NCBI GenBank assembly: GCA_029983695.1
Contig: JASBZB010000016.1
Location: forward strand, 1 to 64,000
DNA: 64,000 nucleotides
Direction of reading: 5' to 3'
From: Lutispora sp003527145
Lineage (GTDB): Bacteria; Bacillota; Clostridia; Lutisporales; Lutisporaceae
Of the stretch, positions 53,412 to 62,748 are shown piece after piece; positions within the stretch are counted from its first letter, which is position 1; every line of letters starts with the position of its first letter. Position numbers and translations under genes: made by a program. The notes below the pieces were generated by a model. The model saw nothing but the letters and a program-made list of their open reading frames with translations, searched no databases and had not been told where the DNA came from.

Positions 53412-54017
53412 ATGAAAAAATCAACTTTGTATATCATATGCATCTTGCTCGTATTCTCTTTAGTGCTTGGTGCATGCGGAAGGACAGTGAATAAAGCCGG
53501 AGAAGATCATGAAATAAAAGAAGCCGGCAAAATAAATGAAACTGAAGCTCAAAAAGCCCAAGATGTTCAAAAAGAGGATGAAAATGATATCACAGAACCT
53601 GAGCCCAATGAAGTTCAAGAAGCAAAAAAAGATTACCCCTTGATTATTAAGGACATGCTGGGGAACAATGTGAAGATTGCAAAAAAACCGGAGAAAATTG
53701 CAGTAATATCGGGGAAACTTTTTGAATTGTTTTACTCTGCTGGGGGTGAATCCATTTGCAGAGTGGAAACAGAAGGGGGGAAGCCATCATGCGAAAACAT
53801 GAAAAGTCTTCCCACAGTAGGCAAAGAATCCAATCCGGACATCATTGAGATTCTTGAGCTTGAGCCGGATCTTGTCATTGTTGAAGCAGGATCGCAAAAT
53901 GCCATAGCTTCTGATTTGAAGAAAAACGAGATTATTGTGATTGCCTTAGAAACAGGCAATGAAAGTAAGGACAAAAAGGCTGTAAAAATAATGAAGGAAG
54001 CAGCAGGAATTGATTAA
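53412..54017 (+). pseudogene. Truncated BtuF-like binding lipoprotein
   Basis: Only 201 residues, against about 340 for a complete protein of this class. The lipobox LVLGACG and a Glu/Lys-rich linker are followed by the first lobe (YPLIIKDMLGNNVKIAKKPEKIAVIS, then PDIIEILELEPDLVIVEAGS). The chain stops at TAA 54015 before the second lobe. A half copy of the dispersed repeat starts about 10 bases later, which suggests that a rearrangement at the repeat removed the 3' part. The first lobe resembles that of the protein at 50546 (YPLTIKDFVGYETVLDKKPE), so this is probably a decayed duplicate. A functional small lipoprotein cannot be excluded. Confidence 0.7.
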
Positions 54018-54027
54018 ACGAGATTTT

Positions 54028-54091
54028 ATTGCTATGAAAGTTCAGCTTCGTTGTCATCCTGAGGGTTACACCCGAAGGATCTAATATTTGG
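54028..54091 (+). repeat. Dispersed repeat, copy 3 (half copy)
   Basis: Left arm only: TATGAAAGTTCAGCTTCGT, then TGTCATCCTGAGGG and CCCGAAGGATCT. The right arm with TCAGAATGACA is missing. It abuts the truncated lipoprotein gene. The flank matches copy 2 on the other strand, so the element is larger than the core. Confidence 0.65.
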
Positions 54092-54168
54092 AGCAACGCT
54101 TTCGTTTATCGTAGCGCCGGTACTGCATGGGAAATCAATATTGAGTAAAAATCAGGAGGGATTTTAAA

Positions 54169-55638
54169 ATGATGAATAAAACAAAAAAACTATTATCAGC
54201 TATAGTTGTATGTATTTTGATGGCAACAGCGTTATCAACGGTTGCTTTTGCACAATCACCGATAAAAGTTGATGTAAATGGTAAAGAAATAAACCTTGGT
54301 GCTCATCAGCCCTATGTTGTAAATGGCAATGTTATGATGCCTCTTAGAGCGGTTTCAGAGGCTTTAGGTGCCAATGTATCTTGGGATGGGGAGAACAAAA
54401 ACATTACCCTGTTAAGAGGGGATAATATTTACATAATGAAAGAGGGCAAAGCCAATGTATATGCAAATGGCAGAGTCTTCAAGCTCAGCCGGGCATCTGA
54501 GGCCAAAAATAATATATTATATGTTCCCCAGGATTTTATTCAAGCAGTGTTTGGGTTTCAACCTTCCTATGATGATAAATCCTTTAGGCTGAGCATAAAA
54601 ATGAAAGCACTTCCGATCCATTTTTCTCAAAGCTTTAGAATTGAGTATATGGATGATGGGAGCAAGCTTGTTACGGATGGGGAAAACATGAGGCTGCTTC
54701 TTGTGCCCCAGGGAAATGAAGCTCCAAAAGGCTATAAAGCTGATAAAATAGTAAGAATACCCCTAAAAAATGCCATGTGTGCATCTTCAACTCAAGTAGG
54801 CCCCCTTATTAAGCTGGGTGTTTTGGACAGCTTAAAGGCAGTAACTACTCCGGGGGAAAAATGGGTAACCGCCGAAGTAAAAGCGGCTTTCAATCAAGGA
54901 AAGGTAAAATATGTAGGCGGAGATGGCATGGGACAGCCTGATTATGAGCTTGTGAAAGCTGTTAATCCCGATATGGTATTTGCATACACCGGCGCATATG
55001 GGCAGCAGGCTATGATTGATAAACTATCTGAAATGGGTATCGGTTGCGCAGTCAATAACGAGTACCTGGAGTCCCACTATCTGGGCCGTATGGAATGGAT
55101 AAAATTCATGGCAGCTTTCTATGACAAGGAATTAGAAGCAGAAAAAATATTAAATGACGCTGTTAAAGAGATTGACAATGTTTCAATAAAAATTGCAGGA
55201 TATAAAGCACCAAAGATCTCCTGGGGAAACTCAAATAAAGGTACTGTTTATGTACCCAATGCCGGCTCTTATATTGGAAAGTGGATAGATATGGCCGGTG
55301 GGGATTATGCATTTAAGAATGTAGGAGCAGGTGCTGCCGGAAGCGTTAAGATAAGTATGGAAGACTTTTATGCACAGTCAAAGGATGCAGACATTTTGAT
55401 ATACTCAAGTTTGATTACTTATCTTAAGAATCCTACTATTGAAGGTCTCATTGAAGAGAATCCGCTTCTTGCCGATATGAAGGCAGTAAAAAATGGAGAT
55501 GTATGGGTGTATGGAGCAGACTGGTGGGAGACTATTCCTGACACAGACCGTTTTATAAAGGATATAGCATCAGTTTTTCATCCTGAAGCGTTTAAAGGAT
55601 ATAAAGGAGACAAGCTGATAAAGCTTCCAAGAAAATAA
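54169..55638 (+). CDS. Stalk-domain plus BtuF-type binding protein (system 2)
   Basis: A protein of 489 residues. An N-terminal signal peptide ends near AFAQSP (about residue 29). A stalk domain of the copper-amine-oxidase-N type follows (about 30-145: VNGNVMMPLRAVSEALGANVSWDG). A helical-backbone binding domain comes next (about 150-489: RIPLKNAMCASSTQVGPLIKLG, VKAVNPDMVFAYTGAYG, WGNSNKGTVYVPNAGSYIGKW). No lipobox Cys is seen, so attachment may be through the stalk domain. It is expected to feed the FecCD permease at 55714. The start is ATG 54169 or 54172 after AGGAGGG. Confidence 0.85.
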   Translation: MMNKTKKLLSAIVVCILMATALSTVAFAQSPIKVDVNGKEINLGAHQPYVVNGNVMMPLRAVSEALGANVSWDGENKNITLLRGDNIYIMKEGKANVYANGRVFKLSRASEAKNNILYVPQDFIQAVFGFQPSYDDKSFRLSIKMKALPIHFSQSFRIEYMDDGSKLVTDGENMRLLLVPQGNEAPKGYKADKIVRIPLKNAMCASSTQVGPLIKLGVLDSLKAVTTPGEKWVTAEVKAAFNQGKVKYVGGDGMGQPDYELVKAVNPDMVFAYTGAYGQQAMIDKLSEMGIGCAVNNEYLESHYLGRMEWIKFMAAFYDKELEAEKILNDAVKEIDNVSIKIAGYKAPKISWGNSNKGTVYVPNAGSYIGKWIDMAGGDYAFKNVGAGAAGSVKISMEDFYAQSKDADILIYSSLITYLKNPTIEGLIEENPLLADMKAVKNGDVWVYGADWWETIPDTDRFIKDIASVFHPEAFKGYKGDKLIKLPRK

Positions 55639-55713
55639 AGGAGTACAACGTTTCAAATAGGGGTAATATCTTTTATTACTCCTATTTATCTAATTGTGTT
55701 ATGGAGGTTACTT

Positions 55714-56742
55714 ATGCAGTATAAATCATTGCATCGGGGCAAAACTTTTGTTGTTTTTATGCTTTTATCAGTAATTCTTGTTTTTGTTTTTTTGACCAGC
55801 ATTGCCATAGGTTCCGTAAAGATTGACTTGCATGAAGTTGCAGAAATAATTATAGAAAAAATTCAAGATGATTCTGTGAACTCCACTATTGTGTGGAGAA
55901 TTCGTCTGCCCAGGGCATTGGCATCAATGATTGGAGGTGCTGCTATCGCAGTTGCCGGGTTATTATTGCAGGTTTTTTTCCGCAATCCCATTGTAGATTC
56001 TTATATCTTAGGTGTATCTTCAGGTTCGACTCTTTTTATAGCTTTATTAATGCTGGGAGGAGTTACTTTTGGATTTTCTACCCTATCGCCCTACACTCTT
56101 TTTATGGGAGCCTTTATGGGAGCTCTATCCGTTACGGCTATTATATTATTAGTTGCTTATAAGGTGAGGGATATTGTGACATTGCTGATAATTGGATTGA
56201 TGATTGGCTATCTTTGCACAGCTGTCACAAATATACTAAAAATTTTTGCAGAGAATGAGAAGCTCAAGGAATTTGTCATTTGGACTATGGGAAGCTTTTC
56301 GGGATTTACATGGGAAAGGTTAAAAATAATGACTCTGATCGTTATACCCTTTTTATTAGGTGCTTTTCTCATTTCAAAGCCATTGAATGCATTTTTATTG
56401 GGCGAGGAATATGCAAAGAGCATGGGGGTAAATATAAGGTTCTTCAGAATCTGCATAATATTTGTATCCAGCGTGCTGACGGCTGCGGTTACGGCTTTTG
56501 CAGGCCCCATAGCCTTTATAGGCATGTCTGTACCGCATATCGCCAGGCTTTCTCTGAAGACCTCAGATAATAGGCTGCTCGTTCCATTTTCAATACTATT
56601 CGGAGCTATAATCACTGCTTTATGCGATCTTATTGCAAGAATACTCCTTGCGCCGGCAGAATTGACTATTAGCAGCGTCACCTCCTTCTTTGGAGTTCCA
56701 ATTGTGATTTGGCTGCTTTTGAAACGGAGGACTCAGCTATGA
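55714..56742 (+). CDS. FecCD/BtuC-family ABC permease (system 2)
   Basis: A membrane protein of 342 residues with about ten helices. Marks are IVWRIRLPRALASMIGGAAIAVAGL, the VFFRNPIVDSYILGVSSGST loop, GPIAFIGMSVPHIARLSLKTSD and SSVTSFFGVPIVIWLLLKRR at the end. It is paralogous to the permease at 51582 but clearly diverged. Start ATG 55714 follows GGAGG. Its stop overlaps the ATPase start (CTATGA). Confidence 0.9.
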   Translation: MQYKSLHRGKTFVVFMLLSVILVFVFLTSIAIGSVKIDLHEVAEIIIEKIQDDSVNSTIVWRIRLPRALASMIGGAAIAVAGLLLQVFFRNPIVDSYILGVSSGSTLFIALLMLGGVTFGFSTLSPYTLFMGAFMGALSVTAIILLVAYKVRDIVTLLIIGLMIGYLCTAVTNILKIFAENEKLKEFVIWTMGSFSGFTWERLKIMTLIVIPFLLGAFLISKPLNAFLLGEEYAKSMGVNIRFFRICIIFVSSVLTAAVTAFAGPIAFIGMSVPHIARLSLKTSDNRLLVPFSILFGAIITALCDLIARILLAPAELTISSVTSFFGVPIVIWLLLKRRTQL

Positions 56743-57953
56743 GAATGTTGGAAACCAAGGATTTAACTGTAGGATATGGGCATAAAGAAGTGGTGAGAGG
56801 AATAAACATTGAGGCATTCAAGGGTCAGTTGCTTTGCATTTTAGGACCCAATGGCTCAGGGAAGTCAACAGTGCTGAAATCCCTATCAAGGCTTTTAAAA
56901 CCTTTGAAAGGCGATATTTACATTAAAGGTGAGAGCTTATCTGAAATAAAAAGCTCAAGGCTTTCTAAAATCCTTGCTGTGGTGCTGACAGAAAGGCTTA
57001 ATGTTGGCTTTTTAAAATCCTTTGATATAGTTGCCATGGGAAGGTATCCTCATACAGGCATTTTGGGAGGCTTAACAAAGCTTGATGAAGAAAAGGTCCG
57101 GAAATGCATTGCCATGGTCAATGGGGAGAACATTGCCCATAGATATTATAATGAGCTCAGCGACGGGGAGAAGCAAAAGGTCTTGCTCGCTCGGGCTCTG
57201 GCTCAAGAACCGGAACTTATCATTCTTGATGAGCCCACTACCCATTTGGATGTAAAGCACAAGCTGGAAGTCATGGCTATTCTAAAAAAGCTCACTCGCC
57301 AAAAAGGAATTACAGTAATACTGTCCCTTCATGATATAGATATAGCATTAAAAAGCTGTGATAGGGCAGTCTTCGTGAAGAATGGCGAAATTACAGCCTT
57401 TGGTTCACCTGAAGCAATAGGAAGCAATAAGGCGATATCGGAGCTTTATGATATTAAAGATGCCGGCTTCAATGCTTTTATGGGTACCGTTGAATTCTCC
57501 AATAAAAATACTCCTTCTATTTTTGTGATGGGAGGCGGCGGCTATGGAACACCTATTTACAGGCTTTTAACCAAAAACGGAGTAGGTGTAAATACAGGAA
57601 TAATCCATGAGAATGATGTGGATTTTGAAATAGCAATGACCATGGGTTTAGATATACAAAGTGAAAAGCCCTTCAGTGAGATTGGAGAGACATCACTGGT
57701 TAAGGCAAAGAGCATGATTGATGGGGTTCATGCTGTTATAGATTCGGGATGCCCCATAGGAGGTATAAACAAGAAGAATATGGAGCTTTTGACCTATGCA
57801 TTGGAATCGGGTAAAAGGGTTTTGTCAATAAGAAGCAAGGAGGAATTATCCAATTATTTAGGTGAAAATTCCATGAACATAGAATTTTGCGGCAATATTT
57901 CTAAAATCACGGACCTGGTGGCTTCGATACTGGAAGGAGGCAAGCATGTATAG
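56739..57953 (+). CDS. ABC importer ATPase with an extra C-terminal Rossmann-like domain (system 2)
   Basis: A protein of 404 residues. Residues 1-250 are a normal FepC/BtuD ATPase: LGPNGSGKSTVLKS near 35, signature ELSDGEKQKVLLARA, Walker B LIILDEPTTHLDV and LSLHDIDIALKSCD. Residues about 260-404 form an added domain starting FVMGGGGYGTPIYRLLTKNG and containing VHAVIDSGCPIGGINKKNMEL. Its Gly-rich start hints at nucleotide binding, but I do not recognise it. The signature is LSDGE rather than LSGGQ. The start overlaps the permease stop, and the end overlaps the second chelatase start. Confidence 0.85.
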   Translation: MRMLETKDLTVGYGHKEVVRGINIEAFKGQLLCILGPNGSGKSTVLKSLSRLLKPLKGDIYIKGESLSEIKSSRLSKILAVVLTERLNVGFLKSFDIVAMGRYPHTGILGGLTKLDEEKVRKCIAMVNGENIAHRYYNELSDGEKQKVLLARALAQEPELIILDEPTTHLDVKHKLEVMAILKKLTRQKGITVILSLHDIDIALKSCDRAVFVKNGEITAFGSPEAIGSNKAISELYDIKDAGFNAFMGTVEFSNKNTPSIFVMGGGGYGTPIYRLLTKNGVGVNTGIIHENDVDFEIAMTMGLDIQSEKPFSEIGETSLVKAKSMIDGVHAVIDSGCPIGGINKKNMELLTYALESGKRVLSIRSKEELSNYLGENSMNIEFCGNISKITDLVASILEGGKHV

Positions 57954-60900
57954 TATTGTTTTTATAATGTCTCCCATGGATTCCTCTTATAATTTTAAAG
58001 AAGCAAAGCAGCTATTGCATAGGGAACATGGGAATGACCTTTCTATTGATTTTATGGACAGCTATAAGATAGATAGCGGCAAAGAGGATTATGACAAATG
58101 TATGAAGCTTATAGAATCATCGGATATGATTTTTATAATAATGCATGGAGGGCTGACTCATTTTAAGAGCTTTTATTCTATATTGGACAGGTTTGAAGGG
58201 AAAAAGAAGTTCTTTATTCATTCCGGCTTCGAAGATGAAAACAGGATAATGCTTCAAAGATCAGGCATATCCCAAATGGAATATGCTGAAATTTTAAAAT
58301 ATGTTTCATCAGGGAGTATAAATAACTGTAAAAATCTAATAAAGTACCTGGCAGCCGTTTATGGCGGCATGAAAATAGAATACAACTATCCTGATACCTT
58401 AAAATGGGAGGGCATTTATTACCCCGGAGATAATATTGACGATTTCAGGGGTTATTTGGATAATGGTAAGAAATCAGGAAAGCCTGTGATAGGAATATTG
58501 TTTTATAGCAAATATATTCATGATAATGATATGGAACATATCGATGCGATGATCAGGGAAGTGGAAAGCCTAGGCGCTTATCCCGCAGCCGTATACTCAT
58601 CTTCTGCATCGGACCTCTCCATAGGATGCAAGGGCTTCAGGTGGGTGGTAGAAAATATATTTAAGATGGATGGCATAAGCCAGGTGAATGCAATTATAAA
58701 TACCATGGCTTATTCTCAAAGTATACTCTCCAACGCGGGAGACGGCAGCAAAGTTGTTGACAAGAGTATTTTTGAAGATATAGATGTGCCTGTTATTCAG
58801 GCAATGGCTACTTATCAAAGCTATGAGGACTGGAAAAGCAGCTTGAGGGGACTGGATGCCATGTCCTTTACCAGCAGTGTGTATTATCCTGAATTTGACG
58901 GGCAGATAATATCCTTTACCATAGCATATTGCGAGCTTGTGAAAGATGATATAGGTGAGAAAAGAATACATAAGCCAATATTTGAGAGGATCAACAGAGT
59001 ATGCCGCCTGGCATGCAACTGGGCAAAGTTGTCCAAAAAGTTAAATAGCGAAAAAAAAGTTGCCATCTTATTTCATAATATGCCTCCGAGAAATGATATG
59101 ATAGGCTGTGCTTTCGGGTTGGACACTCCCCAAAGTGTTCATCTTATGGTAAAAGCACTGAAAGAGGCAGGAGTATATACAGAATACGAATTTGAAAATG
59201 GCGATGAAATAATAAATAGAATAATAAACGGAGTGAGCAATGATACAAGATGGCTTCCGGCAGAAAAAGCCTTAGAAAAAAGTGTTGATATAATTTCCGG
59301 TGATCTCTACAGGAGCTGGTTTTATAAGCTGAGCCAAACAGTACAAGACCAACTCATAAGAGACTGGTCTGATCCTCCCGGGGAATATATGGTGCATGAG
59401 GATAAGCTCCCGGTACCGGGAATAATAAACGGAAATATATTTATAGGGCTTCAGCCTCCCAGAGGCTATGAGGAAAAAGCGGAGGAAGTATATCACAGCA
59501 CAGATATAGTACCTCCTCATCAATATATTGCCTTTTATAAATGGATAAGGAATTCTTTTAAAGCAGATGTGATTGTACATGTAGGTACCCATGGCACTTT
59601 AGAATGGCTTCCCGGAAAGGAAATAGGCCTGTCGGAGAGTTGCTACCCGGATATTGCCATTGACGATATACCTCATCTATATCCATATAATATAACGGTG
59701 ATAGGAGAAGGCATACAAGCAAAAAGAAGATCCCATGCGGTGATTTTGGATCATTTGATACCCTCTCTCATGATGAGCGGAGCCTATGAAGAGATGGAGG
59801 AAATTGATGAACTGATAAAGCAATACTATCAGGCAAGACAGCTTGATAGAGGCAAACTGGAGCATATAAAGGGAAAAATAATAGAAATTGCAATAAAAAA
59901 TGATTATCATACAGATTTGAACATAACAAAGGTACAAATGGAAACGGATTTTGAAAAATTCATAGAGCTTTTACATAGCTGGATTGAGGAAATAAAAAAT
60001 ACTTTGATAAAGGACGGGCTCCACATCTTCGGCACAGCTCCCGCTGGAGAAAGATTGGAAAATCTCATCTGTGCTCTCCTTCGCCTGCCGAACGTCAATG
60101 TGCCTTCACTTATGAATGGGACTTGCAAAGCCATGGGCTATGATTATGAGAGTTTAAAGGATATGCCTCATGAAACCGATCATAGAGGAAGGACAAATTT
60201 TATGGTGATTGAGAAAATGGAAAAAATCAGCAGGCAAATCATGAGAGACTTTATAACCCATGGCTTTGATGAAAGCAAAATTGATGAACTGCTCAGTAAA
60301 TATTTTAATGATAGAGATAAAGAAAAAACTGATGATATAAGAGAAACCTTGCATTTTACGGCACAGGTTGTGAGACTCAAGCTGGAATCGACAACTGATG
60401 AAATGAAATATCTGACAGCGGGTATAGAGGGGAGGTTTATTCCTCCGGGAGGCGGCGGTGCTCCCACCAGAGGGAATGTGAGGATACTGCCTACAGGAAG
60501 AAATTTTTATTCCATTGATCCTGCCTCTGTTCCAACAAGAGCTTCATGGAAAGTAGGTAAGCAGCTGGGAGACAAAATGATAGAGAGGTATACAAAGGAT
60601 GAGGGAAAGCTTCCGGAAGCTGTTGCAATAGTGGTATATGCAGGAGAAACAATGAAAACCTGCGGGGATGACATAGCAGAAATACTATATCTTATGGGGA
60701 TAAAGCCAAAGTGGATGGAGAACTCCGATAAAGTAATAGGCTTAGAGGTTATTCCCATTGAAGAGTTGAAAAGGCCCAGGATAGATGTTACCTTGCGTGT
60801 TTCCGGACTTTTCAGAGACACCTTTCCCAATATTATTGAAATGATAGAAGACGCAGTAAACTTAGCTGCAGGTCTGGATGAAGGGGAAGATGATAATTAT

Positions 60901-61701
60901 ATAAGAAGGAATTTTATAAGAGAAGTGAATAACCTTGTGGAAAATGGGACGGACGCAGAGACAGCTCAAGAAGAAGCCGGTATGAGGATATTCAGCGATC
61001 CACCGGGAACCTACGGGGCAGGTGTAGATAAGCTCATAAACAGCAAGAATTGGGATGATTACGAGGATTTGGGCAATGTATACACTCTATGGGGCGGCTA
61101 TGCCTATGGGAAAAGGATTCACGGCCGCAGAGTTACAGAGGTCTTCGCCCGCCGTCTGTCCCAAGCGCAGATAAGCATAAAAAACGAATCTTCAATGGAA
61201 ATAGATATGCTGGAAAGTGATGATTTTTATAATTATCATGGCGGCTTGATTGCGGCTATCAGGGCAAAATCAGGGGAAAAACCCAGGTCCTACTGCGGTA
61301 ATACCGCCGATCCGTCAAGAGTGAAGATGAATGACGCACGGGAAGAAGCTGCAAAGATAATGCGTTCAAGGATACTTAATCCCAAATGGTTTGAAGGGCT
61401 TAGGCCGCATGGCTATAAGGGAGCCCAAGAAATTTCTGCCATGGTGGACTTCGTATTCGGATGGGATGCCACTTCCGACATTATTGAGGATTGGATGTAC
61501 GAAAAAATAAGTGAAAACTATCTATTCAATAATGAAAGAAGAGAATGGATAAAGAGTGTCAATCCTTGGGCTATACATAACATGGTAGAAAGATTGCTTG
61601 AGGCTCAGCAAAGAGGGATGTGGAATGCCAAGGAGGAGAGCCTGAAAAAGCTGAGGAATCTTTATATTTCGATAGAAGGAGATTTAGAGGAGCGTATGTG
61701 A
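57946..61701 (+). CDS. cobN: CobN/BchH-type large chelatase subunit (copy 2)
   Basis: A protein of 1251 residues, paralogous to copy 1 over the full length. It shows ILFHNMPPRNDMIGCAFGLDTP, IFIGLQPPRGYEEKAEEV, VGTHGTLEWLPGKEIGLSE near residue 543, AKRRSHAVILDHLIPS, GGGGAPTRGNVRILPTGRNFYSIDP, VYAGETMKTCGDDIAEIL and RPRIDVTLRVSGLFRDTFPN. The TGRNFYSIDP stretch is a hallmark of true CobN and is less clear in copy 1 (SGYNLFQFDP). It overlaps the ATPase gene by 8 bases and abuts the radical SAM gene. A metal insertase with an unlinked CobS/CobT or ChlI/D partner, or a tetrapyrrole dechelatase, are both possible. Confidence 0.9.
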   Translation: MYSIVFIMSPMDSSYNFKEAKQLLHREHGNDLSIDFMDSYKIDSGKEDYDKCMKLIESSDMIFIIMHGGLTHFKSFYSILDRFEGKKKFFIHSGFEDENRIMLQRSGISQMEYAEILKYVSSGSINNCKNLIKYLAAVYGGMKIEYNYPDTLKWEGIYYPGDNIDDFRGYLDNGKKSGKPVIGILFYSKYIHDNDMEHIDAMIREVESLGAYPAAVYSSSASDLSIGCKGFRWVVENIFKMDGISQVNAIINTMAYSQSILSNAGDGSKVVDKSIFEDIDVPVIQAMATYQSYEDWKSSLRGLDAMSFTSSVYYPEFDGQIISFTIAYCELVKDDIGEKRIHKPIFERINRVCRLACNWAKLSKKLNSEKKVAILFHNMPPRNDMIGCAFGLDTPQSVHLMVKALKEAGVYTEYEFENGDEIINRIINGVSNDTRWLPAEKALEKSVDIISGDLYRSWFYKLSQTVQDQLIRDWSDPPGEYMVHEDKLPVPGIINGNIFIGLQPPRGYEEKAEEVYHSTDIVPPHQYIAFYKWIRNSFKADVIVHVGTHGTLEWLPGKEIGLSESCYPDIAIDDIPHLYPYNITVIGEGIQAKRRSHAVILDHLIPSLMMSGAYEEMEEIDELIKQYYQARQLDRGKLEHIKGKIIEIAIKNDYHTDLNITKVQMETDFEKFIELLHSWIEEIKNTLIKDGLHIFGTAPAGERLENLICALLRLPNVNVPSLMNGTCKAMGYDYESLKDMPHETDHRGRTNFMVIEKMEKISRQIMRDFITHGFDESKIDELLSKYFNDRDKEKTDDIRETLHFTAQVVRLKLESTTDEMKYLTAGIEGRFIPPGGGGAPTRGNVRILPTGRNFYSIDPASVPTRASWKVGKQLGDKMIERYTKDEGKLPEAVAIVVYAGETMKTCGDDIAEILYLMGIKPKWMENSDKVIGLEVIPIEELKRPRIDVTLRVSGLFRDTFPNIIEMIEDAVNLAAGLDEGEDDNYIRRNFIREVNNLVENGTDAETAQEEAGMRIFSDPPGTYGAGVDKLINSKNWDDYEDLGNVYTLWGGYAYGKRIHGRRVTEVFARRLSQAQISIKNESSMEIDMLESDDFYNYHGGLIAAIRAKSGEKPRSYCGNTADPSRVKMNDAREEAAKIMRSRILNPKWFEGLRPHGYKGAQEISAMVDFVFGWDATSDIIEDWMYEKISENYLFNNERREWIKSVNPWAIHNMVERLLEAQQRGMWNAKEESLKKLRNLYISIEGDLEERM

Positions 61702-62748
61702 TTGAAAGGAAATAGGGTTTTAATGCTTGAGCATATTAAGTATATTGTGCTGTGGGCAACAAATGACTGCAATCTGAGGTGTAAATACTGCTATGCTCAT
61801 GGCGGAGAGAAAAAAGATTATATGAGCTTTGAGGCGGCTAAAAGAGCTGTTGAGCTGCCAAGGGGCAGCTTCAAGCTTCAGATTGCAGGGGGAGAACCAT
61901 TTATGAATTTCTCTCTTATAAAAGAAATTCATGATTACTTAAAAATGCATAAGCCAAGGACAAGGATGCAGCTTCAAACCAATGGTATGATGATTGACGG
62001 TAAAATAGCAAAAGAGATAAAAGAAATGAATATAGGTATAGGCGTAAGCTTGGACGGCCCCTTTGAAATCAACGAATCCCTACGGGGAGGAACCATAGAA
62101 GCTATAAACGGCATCAAAGCACTGGGAGCCTATGGCATTATGACAAATCTAAATTGCGTCGTAACATCAGCTTCCGTAGAAAAACTTGATGAATTGGTGG
62201 ATTTAGCTTTTTACTTGGGCAATATTGGGGGTATAGGTCTAGATCTTTTAAGAGAAACAGGCAGGGCAGAAAGCAGCGGAATTAAGAAGGCCTCTCCCGG
62301 GCAAGTTGCAGAAAATCTCTGGAAGGCTTGGAGAAGAACAGAAGAATTATATAGGCTCACAGGCAAAAAGGTAGCAATAAGAGAAATAGAAGACGCGAAA
62401 AAAAGGATTCATGAAATACAAGGATGCAATGATTATTGTTATGCCGTATCAGGAAGTTCTATGGTGGTGCTGCCTGATGGTGATCTATATCCCTGCGGTT
62501 CATTGGTAAGGAAGAAAGCCTACTATATGGGGAACATATACCATGAATCCACCTATAGAGAAGTAAAACTTGATATTGAAAGACCAGAAAGCTGCAATAG
62601 TTGCAAATACGGCAAAATATGTATGGGGGCATGCCCTGCCAGAAGCATAATCAATTCAGATGGCCGGGGCTTCACAAAAGAGGACTGCGCTCTCAGAAAA
62701 ACGGCCTTTGAAATTGCAGAAAAGGAGTATAAAAGATGTTACAACTGA
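61702..62748 (+). CDS. Radical SAM/SPASM-type protein
   Basis: A protein of 348 residues. The radical SAM motif is CNLRCKYC (Cys 23, 27 and 30 when counted from TTG 61702), followed by IAGGEPFMNF, LQTNGM and VSLDGPF. A SPASM-like C-terminal Cys set follows: DLYPCGSLV, then CNSCKYGKICMGACPAR and CAL. Such proteins modify peptides or act as sulfatase/methylthio maturases; others work on tetrapyrroles (haem D1-type). No precursor peptide gene is visible nearby. The gene follows the second chelatase directly and overlaps the ABC-2 ATPase. TTG 61702 (GAGGAG upstream) or ATG 61723 may be the start. Confidence 0.85.
   Translation: MKGNRVLMLEHIKYIVLWATNDCNLRCKYCYAHGGEKKDYMSFEAAKRAVELPRGSFKLQIAGGEPFMNFSLIKEIHDYLKMHKPRTRMQLQTNGMMIDGKIAKEIKEMNIGIGVSLDGPFEINESLRGGTIEAINGIKALGAYGIMTNLNCVVTSASVEKLDELVDLAFYLGNIGGIGLDLLRETGRAESSGIKKASPGQVAENLWKAWRRTEELYRLTGKKVAIREIEDAKKRIHEIQGCNDYCYAVSGSSMVVLPDGDLYPCGSLVRKKAYYMGNIYHESTYREVKLDIERPESCNSCKYGKICMGACPARSIINSDGRGFTKEDCALRKTAFEIAEKEYKRCYN

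Noticed and set aside
46700..61701. Magnesium chelatase for chlorophyll synthesis
   Set aside because: ChlH-type similarity is expected from shared ancestry. No bch/chl genes are present, the riboswitch is for cobamides and the rest of the window suggests a fermenting anaerobe.
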